From Pseudomonadota bacterium (lineage in GTDB: Bacteria; Pseudomonadota; Alphaproteobacteria; Sphingomonadales; Sphingomonadaceae): a stretch of DNA of 64,000 nt. The position numbers were made by a program, and so were the translations under genes. Location: the NCBI GenBank assembly GCA_023436615.1, contig JAEZIO010000025.1:1-64000 (forward strand). Direction: 5' to 3'. The notes beneath the pieces are model-generated. The model was not told the origin of the DNA, searched no databases, and saw nothing but the letters and a program-made list of their open reading frames with translations. Positions 52,818 to 63,446 of this stretch are shown here, piece after piece. Position 1 is the first letter of the stretch. Every line of letters starts with the position of its first letter.

Positions 52818-53477
52818 TCAGTCGAGTTCGAACCTCAGGGTGATGACCGTCGAGCTCGCGATCGGACGGCCATCCTCGGTAGCGGGCTCGTAGCGCCAGT
52901 GCGCGATCAGGTGGCGACGCGCGGACGCCAGGAAGACCGGATCGGCGTTCCCGACGGGCTCGACCGCCGTTACTCGTCCGCGCTCGTCGATGCTGAGGCG
53001 GAGACGCAGCACCGCTTCCTCTTCTGTGCGCAGCTTGGACTGCGGGTAGGGCGGCTTGAGATCCCATTCGGGCGTCCGGAACCGCGGGCCGACGCGAACG
53101 GGCGCCGGTTTCGGCGTGACATGGGTTCCGGCATCGGGACTGATGACGCGGCCAGTGTCCGGAAGCGGGATCGGCAGCGGCGCCAGCGTCGTGTCGACGT
53201 CGGGGACATCGGGCTGCGGGATCGGAATCAGCAGCCGGGGCTGGTCGATCCTGCTCGGTTGCGCCTTGTGGGATTCCGGCGGTGGCGGATTCTCATCCGG
53301 AGGCGTCGCTTCCGGGATCAGCGTGACCGTCGTCGGCGGGAATATCGTTCGTGGCAGGTCCATCTTCGCGCTCATGACCGCGGCGAGAACGGCCGCATGG
53401 CCGGCCACGATCAGGACGAGCGCGCGCGGATGGCGCTTTGTGTCGGCGTAAGGAGCATTCTGTGCGTAGACGGTCAT
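52818..53477 (-). CDS. tonB: Energy transducer TonB
   Basis: A 219-residue TonB: short cytoplasmic part, one TM helix (about 22-42), a proline-rich periplasmic linker (PPDENPPPPES, PLPIPLPDTG), and a C-terminal TonB domain (about 140-219) with PPYPQSKLRTEEEAVLRLRLSIDERG and a late VTAVEPVGNAD strand. It transmits proton-motive force from ExbBD to outer-membrane receptors. exbB/exbD are not adjacent. An inverted repeat lies in its promoter region. Confidence 0.9.
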   Translation of the reverse strand: MTVYAQNAPYADTKRHPRALVLIVAGHAAVLAAVMSAKMDLPRTIFPPTTVTLIPEATPPDENPPPPESHKAQPSRIDQPRLLIPIPQPDVPDVDTTLAPLPIPLPDTGRVISPDAGTHVTPKPAPVRVGPRFRTPEWDLKPPYPQSKLRTEEEAVLRLRLSIDERGRVTAVEPVGNADPVFLASARRHLIAHWRYEPATEDGRPIASSTVITLRFELD

Positions 53478-53508
53478 TGCTCGACTCCTTCAGCACGCGA
53501 GTCCAGGC

Positions 53509-53522
53509 AATGTTACAACATT
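53509..53522. promoter_or_regulatory. Palindrome in the tonB promoter region
   Basis: AATGTT-AC-AACATT, a perfect 6+6 inverted repeat with a two-base spacer in an AT-rich patch 32-45 bases upstream of tonB, a likely operator overlapping the core promoter. Confidence 0.5.
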
Positions 53523-53563
53523 ACATATTCAGGGCAAGCTAATTCGTTGCGCCGCCGCTTCGG

Positions 53564-54883
53564 TTAACGCTTCGCCGCGGCGTCCAGCCGCCGAACGGTT
53601 CGATCCCTGCCGATCCGCTTCAGCAAACCGGCCATTTCCGGCCCGCTCTCCCGGCCGGTGAGGGCCAGGCGAAGCGGGTGGAACAGCTCGCGCCCCTTCT
53701 TTCCGGTCGAGGCCTTGAGCTCGCCGGTGAGGTCTGGCCAGGGTTCGCCCGACCAGTCGATGCGCTCCGCTATGGCCGCCGCCGCGCGAACCAGCAGCCG
53801 CTCGTCGTGCGCGAGCTCGACCGGTTCGACGTCGCCGTTCAGCACTGCCAGCCACTCGTGGAAATCGCCTACCCGCGTGAGATTTGGCCGGATCAATGCC
53901 CAATCCTGTTCGCTTGCGGCCGCCGGAAGACGCGCGCGGACGCTCTCGAAATCCAGAGCATGGATAATCCTCGCATTGACCAGCTCGACCTCATGGAGAT
54001 CGAAATGGGCTGGAGCGCGCCCGAAATGAGCGAAGTCGAAGCCGCGGGCGAGCTCCTCCAGGCTCTGCGCCGGCTCGACCGGCTGCGAGGTGCCGATGCG
54101 CGCCAGCACCGACAGCAGCGCCATCGGCTCCAGTCCCGCTTCGCGAATCTCGTCCACGCCGATCGCGCCGAGGCGCTTCGACAACTTGCCTTCCGCGGCC
54201 ACGAGCAGCGCCTCGTGCGCGAAGTCGGGCGGCGTCGCGCCGAGAGCCTCGAACATCTGGATCTGCGCCGCGCTGTTCGACACATGGTCCTCGCCGCGCA
54301 CGACATGCGTGATCTTCAAATCGATGTCGTCGATCACGCTTGGAAGCAAATAGAGCCAACTTCCGTCTTCACGACGAACGACCGGATCGCTCAGCAGCTT
54401 CGGATCGAACTTCTGAGGCCCGCGGATAAGGTCGTTCCACTCGATCGGGCGGTCGTGGTCGAGACGGAAACGCCAGTGAGGTGCAAGTCCTTCAGGGACA
54501 GGCGCATCCGCCGGCTTGCGTTCGTAGACCGGCGGCAGCCCCCGGCCCAGCAGCACCTTGCGGCGGAGCTCGAGCTCATCGGGCGTCTCGTAGCAGGCAT
54601 AGACGCGCCCGGCCGCCTTCAGCTTGTCGAATTCGCGCTCATAGAGATCGAACCGTTCGGATTGGCGAACGATACTGTCCGGCTCCAGTCCAAGCCACGC
54701 CAGGTCGTCCCGGATCGCCGCGTCGAACTCGCCCGTGGATCGCTCGCGATCGGTGTCGTCGATGCGCAGGATGAAACGGCCGCCGCTCTTCAGCGCGAAC
54801 AGGAAATTGTGGAGCGCCGTGCGGATGTTGCCGACGTGGAGCCGCCCGGTCGGGGACGGCGCGAAGCGGGTGACGACGCTCAT
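53564..54883 (-). CDS. gltX: Glutamyl-tRNA synthetase
   Basis: A 439-residue class I aminoacyl-tRNA synthetase. The HIGH-type motif is seen as PTGRLHVGNIRT at the N-terminus, and the KMSKS-type motif as KLSKRLG at about 245. It lacks the zinc cysteines found in some family members. ATG 54883 overlaps the nadE stop (ATGA). It attaches glutamate to tRNA-Glu and, if non-discriminating, to tRNA-Gln. Confidence 0.94.
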   Translation of the reverse strand: MSVVTRFAPSPTGRLHVGNIRTALHNFLFALKSGGRFILRIDDTDRERSTGEFDAAIRDDLAWLGLEPDSIVRQSERFDLYEREFDKLKAAGRVYACYETPDELELRRKVLLGRGLPPVYERKPADAPVPEGLAPHWRFRLDHDRPIEWNDLIRGPQKFDPKLLSDPVVRREDGSWLYLLPSVIDDIDLKITHVVRGEDHVSNSAAQIQMFEALGATPPDFAHEALLVAAEGKLSKRLGAIGVDEIREAGLEPMALLSVLARIGTSQPVEPAQSLEELARGFDFAHFGRAPAHFDLHEVELVNARIIHALDFESVRARLPAAASEQDWALIRPNLTRVGDFHEWLAVLNGDVEPVELAHDERLLVRAAAAIAERIDWSGEPWPDLTGELKASTGKKGRELFHPLRLALTGRESGPEMAGLLKRIGRDRTVRRLDAAAKR

Positions 54884-56526
54884 GTCCGGCCGGTGTGGAA
54901 GAAATTGCTGATCGGATAGCGCCGGTCGCGGCCGAAGTTGCGGACGCCGATCTTCACCCCCGGCGGCGCCTGGCGGCGCTTGTACTCGGCGCGCAGAACC
55001 ATCCGCTCGATCCCGGAGATTAGGTCGAGGTCATGGCCGGTGGCGAGCGCGATCTCCTTTGCCGACATCTCCTTGTCGACCAGCCCCTCGAGGATCGGGT
55101 CGAGCACGGAATAGGGTGGCAGGGAATCCTGGTCCGTCTGTCCGGGCCTCAGCTCGGCGGTCGGCGGCTTGGTGATGATCCGCTCGGGCATCACGGGCCC
55201 GTCCGGGCCGAGCGCGCCGGCCGGCTTGCTGCCGTTGCGCCATCTGGAGAGCGCGAACACCGTCGTCTTGTAGGCGTCCTTGAGCACCGAATAGCCGCCG
55301 GCCATGTCGCCGTAGAGCGTCGCATAGCCGACGCTCATCTCGCTCTTGTTGCCGGTGGTGAGCAACATCTGCCCTTCGGCGTTGGACAGCGCCATCAAGG
55401 TGACCATCCGCAGCCGCGCCTGGATATTCTCGGCGGCGACGCCTTCGAGATCCGGCATCATTTCGCCAAATGCCCGAACCGCGGGGATAATCGGGATGAC
55501 GTCATGGCGGCAGCCGAGCAGCCGCGCATTCTCGCGCGCGTCCTCGAGGCTTTCCTCGCTGGTATATTTCGAGGGCATCATCACCCCCCACACCTTGTCG
55601 GCTCCGAGGGCGTCGACCGCGATGGCGGCGGACAAAGCGCTGTCGATCCCGCCCGAAAGGCCGAGGATGACACCGGGAAAGCCGTTCCGGCCGACATAAT
55701 CGGCGAGGCCCAGCGTCATCGCGTGATAGATGTCCTCGGGATAGCCATCGAGCTGGTGGCGCTCGCGCGTGTCGCAGCGCCAGCCCGAGCCGTCGCGCTT
55801 CCATTCGGTGACGAGCAGCGCCTCTTCCCAGTCGGGCATCTGCGCGACCACTTCGCCGTCGGGGTGGACGACGAACGAGGAGCCGTCGAACACCAGCTCG
55901 TCCTGGCCACCGACGCGGTTGAGGTAGACCAGCGGCAGGCCCGTCATGAGCGCGCGCGACCGCACCATCTTCTGCCGGATCTGGTCCTTGTCGAGCTCGT
56001 AGGGGCTTCCGTTCGGAACCAGCAGCAGCTCCGCGCCGTGCTTCGCGAGGTTCGCGCACACCGGTTCCCACCAGATGTCCTCGCAGATCGGAACGCCGAT
56101 CTTGACGCCTTTATAGTCGAGCGGCTCGGGGAGCGGCCCCGGCGTGAAGATCCGTTTCTCGTCGAACGTCCCGTAGTTCGGGAGCTCGCGCTTCAGCGTC
56201 CGGCCCAGAACCTTGCCGCCGTTCGCGAGCACGACCGCATTGTAGGTCGCGCCGCCTTCGGCGATCACCGTGCCGATCAGCATTGCCGGCCCAGGTTCCG
56301 CGGTCGCATCGACTAGCCGCTCGGTCGCCTCCATCGTCCGGCGAACGAACTCGGGCTTCAGCACCAGGTCCTCGGGGGGATAACCGATCAGCTGCAGCTC
56401 GGGGTACAGGACCAGGTCCGCGCCGGCCGCCTTGCGGCGCATGTCGAGCATCGCCTGTGCGTTCGCTTCGAGGTCGCCGACACGCTGGTTCATCTGCGCG
56501 AGCGCGATGGTGAGCCGGTCGATCAT
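54880..56526 (-). CDS. nadE: Glutamine-dependent NAD+ synthase
   Basis: A 548-residue two-domain enzyme. The N-terminal nitrilase-like glutaminase has a Glu in LYPELQLIGYPPEDL, a Lys in LKRELPNYGTFDEKR and the Cys in VPICEDIWW; the C-terminal synthetase has the ATP loop LGLSGGIDSALSA and GNKSEMSVGYATLYGD. It makes NAD+ from deamido-NAD using glutamine nitrogen. Coupled to gltX and divergent from prs. Confidence 0.95.
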   Translation of the reverse strand: MIDRLTIALAQMNQRVGDLEANAQAMLDMRRKAAGADLVLYPELQLIGYPPEDLVLKPEFVRRTMEATERLVDATAEPGPAMLIGTVIAEGGATYNAVVLANGGKVLGRTLKRELPNYGTFDEKRIFTPGPLPEPLDYKGVKIGVPICEDIWWEPVCANLAKHGAELLLVPNGSPYELDKDQIRQKMVRSRALMTGLPLVYLNRVGGQDELVFDGSSFVVHPDGEVVAQMPDWEEALLVTEWKRDGSGWRCDTRERHQLDGYPEDIYHAMTLGLADYVGRNGFPGVILGLSGGIDSALSAAIAVDALGADKVWGVMMPSKYTSEESLEDARENARLLGCRHDVIPIIPAVRAFGEMMPDLEGVAAENIQARLRMVTLMALSNAEGQMLLTTGNKSEMSVGYATLYGDMAGGYSVLKDAYKTTVFALSRWRNGSKPAGALGPDGPVMPERIITKPPTAELRPGQTDQDSLPPYSVLDPILEGLVDKEMSAKEIALATGHDLDLISGIERMVLRAEYKRRQAPPGVKIGVRNFGRDRRYPISNFFHTGRT

Positions 56527-56628
56527 GGCCGCGCTTTAACGTACGAACGGGGATCGGCAACCAAGGCTTTGCTTCGCCGGAGAGCGCCGGTAAGGCACGA
56601 GCACCGCCGCTGGGGGAGCCGAACGCCG

Positions 56629-57564
<936 letters not shown>

Positions 57565-58140
57565 ATGTGCAACCTCTACCGGATCGAGAAGAACCCCGAC
57601 GCGATCCGCCGGCTGTTCGAAGGCGTGCAGATTCCGCTGACCTTTCCGGAGGGCATTCCGAACATCCAGCCGGTTGACGTCCGCATTACCGACCGGGCGC
57701 CGGTCGTGCGATGGAACGCCGACCATGCCGAGCTTCTGATCCGCCGCTGGTCGTGGCCGAGCCCGAACGGCAAGCCCGTCTTCAACATGCGCTCCGACGG
57801 GCGCGAATTCCCCAAGGACCGCTGCCTGGTGCCGCTTGACGGTTTCTATGAATATACCGCGCCCGACGACCCCAAGCAGAAGCGCAAGAATTGCTGGCTG
57901 TTCCGGCCGCGCGGCGGGCAGGAATTCGCGATCGCCGGGCTGCTGCGCCCTCATGCCGAGGTCGGCGAGGCGTTTACCTTGCTGACCGCGCCGCCGGGAC
58001 CCGACGTCGAGCTGCTGCACAACCGCCAGATCGTCCTGCTGCCGCCCGAGAAGTGGCGCGCCTGGCTCGACGGAAGCGCGAAGTCCCTCGACGTGCTGAA
58101 CCCGACTCCCGCCGGAAGCCTCGACGTGGCCGCCGCCTGA
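57565..58140 (+). CDS. SOS response-associated peptidase (SRAP; YedK/HMCES type)
   Basis: A 191-residue SRAP protein that shields abasic sites in single-stranded DNA by forming a thiazolidine crosslink through its Cys2. MCNLYR gives that cysteine at the mature N-terminus, DRCLVPLDGFYEY the catalytic glutamate, and LLHNRQIVLL the histidine. It starts with no gap after the prs stop, so translation is probably coupled. Confidence 0.92.
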   Translation: MCNLYRIEKNPDAIRRLFEGVQIPLTFPEGIPNIQPVDVRITDRAPVVRWNADHAELLIRRWSWPSPNGKPVFNMRSDGREFPKDRCLVPLDGFYEYTAPDDPKQKRKNCWLFRPRGGQEFAIAGLLRPHAEVGEAFTLLTAPPGPDVELLHNRQIVLLPPEKWRAWLDGSAKSLDVLNPTPAGSLDVAAA

Positions 58141-58141
58141 C

Positions 58142-58170
58142 TTGCCCGAATCGGCAGCGCCCTCTATAGG
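58142..58170 (+). promoter_or_regulatory. Sigma-70-type promoter of rpmI-rplT
   Basis: TTGCCC (58142-58147), 17-base spacer, TATAGG (58165-58170). The roughly 90-base leader to rpmI could hold the L20 control site; I see no clear conserved structure. Confidence 0.6.
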
Positions 58171-58269
58171 CGCGCCCTCTTCCAGACCTCTGGAACAACA
58201 GAACGGCCCGGCCAAAGGGCTGCCGTGGCAGTTCGCAAGCTCGATCCCTTCGGGGACAAAGGAGAGAAA

Positions 58270-58473
58270 ATGCCCAAGCTCAAGACGAAGAGCGGCGTCA
58301 AGAAGCGCTTCAAGCTCACCGCCACCGGCAAGGTGAAGCATGGGGTCGCCGGAAAGCGCCACCGGCTGATCAGCCACAACGCCAAGTATATCCGCCAGAA
58401 CCGCGGCACAGAGATCCTCGCCGACGCCGATACGGCGCGCGTGAAGCTCTGGGCTCCGTACGGCCTCAAGTAA
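58270..58473 (+). CDS. rpmI: 50S ribosomal protein L35
   Basis: A 67-residue basic protein: MPKLKTKSGVKKRFK, GKVKHGVAGKRHRLISHN and a basic end, standard L35. ATG 58270 has AAAGGAGAG upstream. infC, the frequent first gene of this operon, is not adjacent. Confidence 0.96.
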   Translation: MPKLKTKSGVKKRFKLTATGKVKHGVAGKRHRLISHNAKYIRQNRGTEILADADTARVKLWAPYGLK

Positions 58474-58486
58474 GGAGCGCTAGCCA

Positions 58487-58864
58487 ATGCCACGCATCAA
58501 ACGCGGCGTGACCACGCGCGCCAAGCACAAGCGGATTCTGGAGCAGGCGAAGGGCTATTACGGCCGCCGCAAGAACACGATCCGTGTCGCCCGCCAGGCC
58601 GTCGAGAAGGCCGGCCAGTACGCCTATCGCGACCGCAAGGTGAAGAAGCGGAGCTTCCGCGCTTTGTGGATCCAGCGCATCAACGCCGCGGTCCGCGCCG
58701 AGGGCATGACCTACGGCCAGTTCATCCACGCGCTTCGGCTCGCGAACATCGATCTCGACCGGAAGGTCCTGGCCGACATCGCGATGCACGAGGGCGAGGC
58801 CTTCAAGGGCATCATCGCGCAGGCGAAGGGCGCGATCGAGAAGAAGGAAAAGGCTTCGGCCTAA
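58487..58864 (+). CDS. rplT: 50S ribosomal protein L20
   Basis: A 125-residue early-binding 23S rRNA protein: MPRIKRGVTTRAKHKRIL, GYYGRRKNTIRVARQAVEKAG and RDRKVKKRSFRALWIQRINAA. In many bacteria L20 also represses the operon. It follows rpmI by 13 bases and ends at a strong terminator. Confidence 0.97.
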   Translation: MPRIKRGVTTRAKHKRILEQAKGYYGRRKNTIRVARQAVEKAGQYAYRDRKVKKRSFRALWIQRINAAVRAEGMTYGQFIHALRLANIDLDRKVLADIAMHEGEAFKGIIAQAKGAIEKKEKASA

Positions 58865-58886
58865 CCTTTTCGTCAGTCGAACCACG

Positions 58887-58918
58887 AGGGCGCCGGAAGC
58901 GATTCCGGCGCCCTTTTC
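58887..58918 (+). terminator. Rho-independent terminator of rpmI-rplT
   Basis: A perfect 12-bp stem (58887-58898 with 58903-58914, loop GCGA), followed by TTTTC, 22 bases after the rplT stop. Confidence 0.9.
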
Positions 58919-58992
58919 ATTAGCGCGCCGAGAACGGAACGGCTCCGTTACGCCTCGCGTTGGTCGGGCGGGATCAGCGTGAAGGTAAGCTC

Positions 58993-59856
58993 ATGGCCGC
59001 AACAGGAAAATCGCTGGTTGGCGCGATCGACTTTGCCGCCGAGCCGAACCGGCAATATGCCAGGGGTCTCGGCCGGCTGCTCGCAGGCGCGATCATCTTC
59101 AGCCTGCCGATCCTGATGACGATGGAGATGTGGTGGCTCGGCTTCTACCTGTCGCCGGTGCACATCGTTCAATTCGCCCTCGTCAATTTCATCATCATCA
59201 TCGGGCTGTCGCGGGTGTCGGGCTTCGAGAAAACCCACACCATCGGCGACGACATCCTCGACGCGCTCGCGGCTTATGCGGTCGCGGTCTTCTGGTCCGC
59301 CGCAATACTCGCCCTGCTCGGAATCATTAAGGTCGGCATGCCCGCCAGCGAGATCATCGGGAAGATCACGATCGAGGCGATTCCGGCGAGCTTCGGAGCG
59401 ATGGTCGCCGGCAAGCAGCTCGGCAGCAAGAATACGCAGGACACGCAGGCGAAGGCGCAGCGCGGCACTTACTGGGGCCAGTTATTCCTGATGGTCGCCG
59501 GGGCGCTCTTCCTCAGCTTGAGCGTCGCCCCGACCGAGGAAATGGTCCTGATTTCCTTCCTGATGAACAGCTGGCATGTCGTCGCGCTGGTGTTCGTTTC
59601 GATTATCTTGCTCCACGCGCTGGTGTACACCGTCGGCCTGAAGGGCGAGGAAAAGCCCCCCGGGCCGACCACCTTCTGGAGCGTGCTGCTTCGGTTCAGC
59701 ATCGCGGGCTACGGAATCGCGCTGCTGAGCAGCCTTTACGTGCTGTGGACCTTCGGCAGGATCAACGACACGGGCGTTTCCCAAGTCATCAACATGGTCG
59801 TCGTGCTGGCCTTCCCCGGCGCCGTCGGAGCGGCGCTGGCACGGCTGGTGGTCTGA
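58993..59856 (+). CDS. TIGR02587 family integral membrane protein
   Basis: A 287-residue polytopic membrane protein with about seven hydrophobic segments; I recognise it as the TIGR02587 family (RQYARGLGRLLAGAIIFSLPIL start; PTEEMVLISFLMNSWHV). Function is unknown. ATG 58993 is used; an open GTG-type upstream start at 58960 is less likely. The TIGR02588 partner follows after 7 bases, as is usual. Confidence 0.85.
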   Translation: MAATGKSLVGAIDFAAEPNRQYARGLGRLLAGAIIFSLPILMTMEMWWLGFYLSPVHIVQFALVNFIIIIGLSRVSGFEKTHTIGDDILDALAAYAVAVFWSAAILALLGIIKVGMPASEIIGKITIEAIPASFGAMVAGKQLGSKNTQDTQAKAQRGTYWGQLFLMVAGALFLSLSVAPTEEMVLISFLMNSWHVVALVFVSIILLHALVYTVGLKGEEKPPGPTTFWSVLLRFSIAGYGIALLSSLYVLWTFGRINDTGVSQVINMVVVLAFPGAVGAALARLVV

Positions 59857-59863
59857 GGAAAAG

Positions 59864-60268
59864 ATGGCGGCAAAAAAGCAGAAGAAGAAGCAAAAGCGGA
59901 TTCCGGCGCTCGAGTGGCTCGCCGCCGCAACCGGGCTCGTCCTGCTGGTCGGCATCCTTGGCTATCTCTTGATAGACGGAGTGCGGACGAATGCCGCGAT
60001 GCCGCCGGTCCTGTCGATTGCCCCGGTCAGGCTGGTTGGAGATGGTCGTTCCTACGTGCTCGAAGTGGACGTCGCTAACCGCTCGCGCCAGACCGCGTCG
60101 GCGGTTCAGATCGAAGGCACGCTGACCAAAGCCGCCAGCCCCGAGAAAAGCAGCGCGACGCTTTCCTACGTGCCCGGACAATCGATCCGGCGGGCGGGGC
60201 TGGTGTTCGACACCGATCCGCGCGGACAGGGGCTGCAGTTGCGGGTGACCGGATACGAAAAGCCGTAA
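59864..60268 (+). CDS. TIGR02588 family protein
   Basis: A 134-residue protein with a lysine-rich N-terminus (MAAKKQKKKQKR), one TM helix (about 20-40) and a periplasmic beta-rich domain (VLEVDVANRSRQTASAVQIEGTL). It is the standard partner of TIGR02587; the two probably form one membrane complex of unknown role. It converges with aceB. Confidence 0.82.
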   Translation: MAAKKQKKKQKRIPALEWLAAATGLVLLVGILGYLLIDGVRTNAAMPPVLSIAPVRLVGDGRSYVLEVDVANRSRQTASAVQIEGTLTKAASPEKSSATLSYVPGQSIRRAGLVFDTDPRGQGLQLRVTGYEKP

Positions 60269-60274
60269 GTCGGC

Positions 60275-61843
60275 TTAGTCCAGCCGTTCGTACGCCGGTA
60301 GCGTCAGGAATTCGACGAACTCGTCATCGACGATCATGTCGCGGAAGAGCTCGGCGGCTTCGGCTATATTATCCACGTCCTGAAGAAGCCCGACCTCCTC
60401 GTCGAAGAGCTGGTCGAACAGGTCTCGGGTGAAAGGTCGCCCGTCATCCAGCGCCGCGCCGAAGTGCAGCCACTGCCACAGCTGCGCGCGGCTGATCTCC
60501 GCCGTCGCCGCATCCTCCATCAGATTGTAGAGCGGCACCGCGCCGCGCCCGCCGAGCCAGGCGGCGAGATACTGGACTCCGACGCGGATGTTCTCGCGAG
60601 CGCCCGCCTCGGTGCGCGGGCCCGTATGAAGCTCGAGCATCTCGTCGCGGCCGGGAATCTGCTGGGGCATCTTCTCGAGCTGGTTCGGGCCGGGCATCGC
60701 CTCGAAAGCCGCCCTCGCCACGGACACAAGCGCCGGGTGCGCAACCCAGGTCCCGTCGTGGCCGTTGCGAACTTCACGTAATTTGTCCTGACGCACTTTC
60801 TCCAGCGCGGCCGCATTGGCCTGCTCGTCGCCTTTGACCGGGATGAAGGCGGCCATGCCGCCCATCGCATGCGCGCCGCGGCGGTGGCAGGTCGCGATCA
60901 GGCGCAGCGAGTAGGCCGCGAGGAAGGCCTTATCCATCGTCATCGCCGAGCGGTCGGGGGTCAGCCGCTCAGGCGAGCGCCCCAGCCGCTTGATCGTCGA
61001 AAAGATATAATCCCAGCGGCCGCAATTGAGGCCGACGATATTCTCCTTCAGCGCGTAGAGGATCTCATCCATCTCGAACGCGGCGGGGATCGTCTCGATC
61101 AGCACCGTGCACTTGATTGTCCCGCGCTCGAGGCGGAGCTTCGCTTCGGTGAGGCAGAAGATGTCGCTCCACAGCGCGGCTTCCTCCATGCTCTCGAGCT
61201 TGGGGATGTAGAAATAGGGGCCGGAGCCGGCCGAGAGGGCACGGCGCGCATTGTGCCACGCGTAAAGCGCGAAATCGAAGAAGGCGCCCGCGACCGGCTG
61301 GCCGTCGACCGTGACATGGTCCTCCGGCAGATGAAGCCCGCGCGGGCGGACCATCAGCACCGCGGGATGCTCGTGAACCGAATAGTCCTTGCCGCTGTCG
61401 GGATCGGTGAAGTGAAGCCGCCGGAGCCAGTGATCGCGAAGATTGACCTGGCCCTGGACGAGCTCGTCCCACATCGGCGAGGTCGCGTCCTCGAAATCGG
61501 CCATGAAGACCTTCGCGCCGCTGTTGAGCGCGTTGATCAGCATTTTGGCGTTGGTCGGGCCCGTGATCTCGACGCGCCGGTCCTGCAGGTCGGCGGGTGC
61601 CGGCGAGACGGTCCAGTCGGACTCGCGGATCTCGCTTGTGTCGTCGCGGAAGTCGGGAAGCTCGCCGGCATCGAAGCGCGCCTGGCGGTCGAGCCTTGCG
61701 TTCAGCAGATCCTGCCGCCGACCGTCGAACCTCTCGTGGAGATCGGCCAGCAGGTCGAGGGCATCGTTGCTGAGGACCTCGCGAGCGCCGGGCACGCCCG
61801 AGGGCTCGGCGATAATTCGGGATCGTTCGAGAACGTCGCTCAT
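60275..61843 (-). CDS. aceB: Malate synthase A
   Basis: A 522-residue enzyme joining glyoxylate and acetyl-CoA to malate. MVRPRGLHLPEDHV, GLNCGRWDYIFS and the RRGAHAMGGMAAFIP segment mark the A isoform TIM barrel. It is last in a minus-strand glyoxylate cluster after aceA and a DUF4170 gene, whose stop overlaps its ATG by four bases. Confidence 0.95.
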   Translation of the reverse strand: MSDVLERSRIIAEPSGVPGAREVLSNDALDLLADLHERFDGRRQDLLNARLDRQARFDAGELPDFRDDTSEIRESDWTVSPAPADLQDRRVEITGPTNAKMLINALNSGAKVFMADFEDATSPMWDELVQGQVNLRDHWLRRLHFTDPDSGKDYSVHEHPAVLMVRPRGLHLPEDHVTVDGQPVAGAFFDFALYAWHNARRALSAGSGPYFYIPKLESMEEAALWSDIFCLTEAKLRLERGTIKCTVLIETIPAAFEMDEILYALKENIVGLNCGRWDYIFSTIKRLGRSPERLTPDRSAMTMDKAFLAAYSLRLIATCHRRGAHAMGGMAAFIPVKGDEQANAAALEKVRQDKLREVRNGHDGTWVAHPALVSVARAAFEAMPGPNQLEKMPQQIPGRDEMLELHTGPRTEAGARENIRVGVQYLAAWLGGRGAVPLYNLMEDAATAEISRAQLWQWLHFGAALDDGRPFTRDLFDQLFDEEVGLLQDVDNIAEAAELFRDMIVDDEFVEFLTLPAYERLD

Positions 61844-62037
61844 CTACCAATCGGCTCCACGCAGATCGAGTAGCGCTCGGTCGCCCCGCAATGATCGCGG
61901 AACGTCAGGCGCTGCCACTCCATGCGCGCTTTCAGCTCGTCGTTGAAGGGGCCGTGCACAGTCTCGGTGCCCGGCTCGATCGCGCTGAAATCACAATCGG
62001 CATAGTGTCCGCCGACCACCCAATAACGCTGTCCCAT
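61840..62037 (-). CDS. DUF4170 domain protein
   Basis: A 65-residue protein, MGQRYWVVGGHYADCDF ... RLTFRDHCGATERYSIC, of the small DUF4170 family of alphaproteobacteria. No function is known. It lies between aceA (11 bases) and aceB (4-base overlap), so it is expressed with the glyoxylate shunt. Confidence 0.85.
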   Translation of the reverse strand: MGQRYWVVGGHYADCDFSAIEPGTETVHGPFNDELKARMEWQRLTFRDHCGATERYSICVEPIGR

Positions 62038-62048
62038 CTTCGTCTCCT

Positions 62049-63326
<1,278 letters not shown>

Positions 63327-63412
63327 GCTGCGCCTCCCTTTGGACGCCGCATGAAACCTCAGCGGGTTGACAAAAGCTGCACAGAAAAGTGCCAATGTGT
63401 CAGCGCGTGACT

Positions 63413-63429
63413 TGTAAATCGTGTAAATC
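63413..63429. promoter_or_regulatory. Direct repeat TGTAAATC x2 in the aceA-regulator gap
   Basis: TGTAAATC occurs at 63413-63420 and 63422-63429 with a nine-base period, 18 bases before the regulator start and about 87 upstream of aceA. It is a plausible operator; TTGACA at 63367-63372 is a possible -35 element for the regulator. Confidence 0.45.
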
Positions 63430-63446
63430 CCGTCACAACTTTACAG

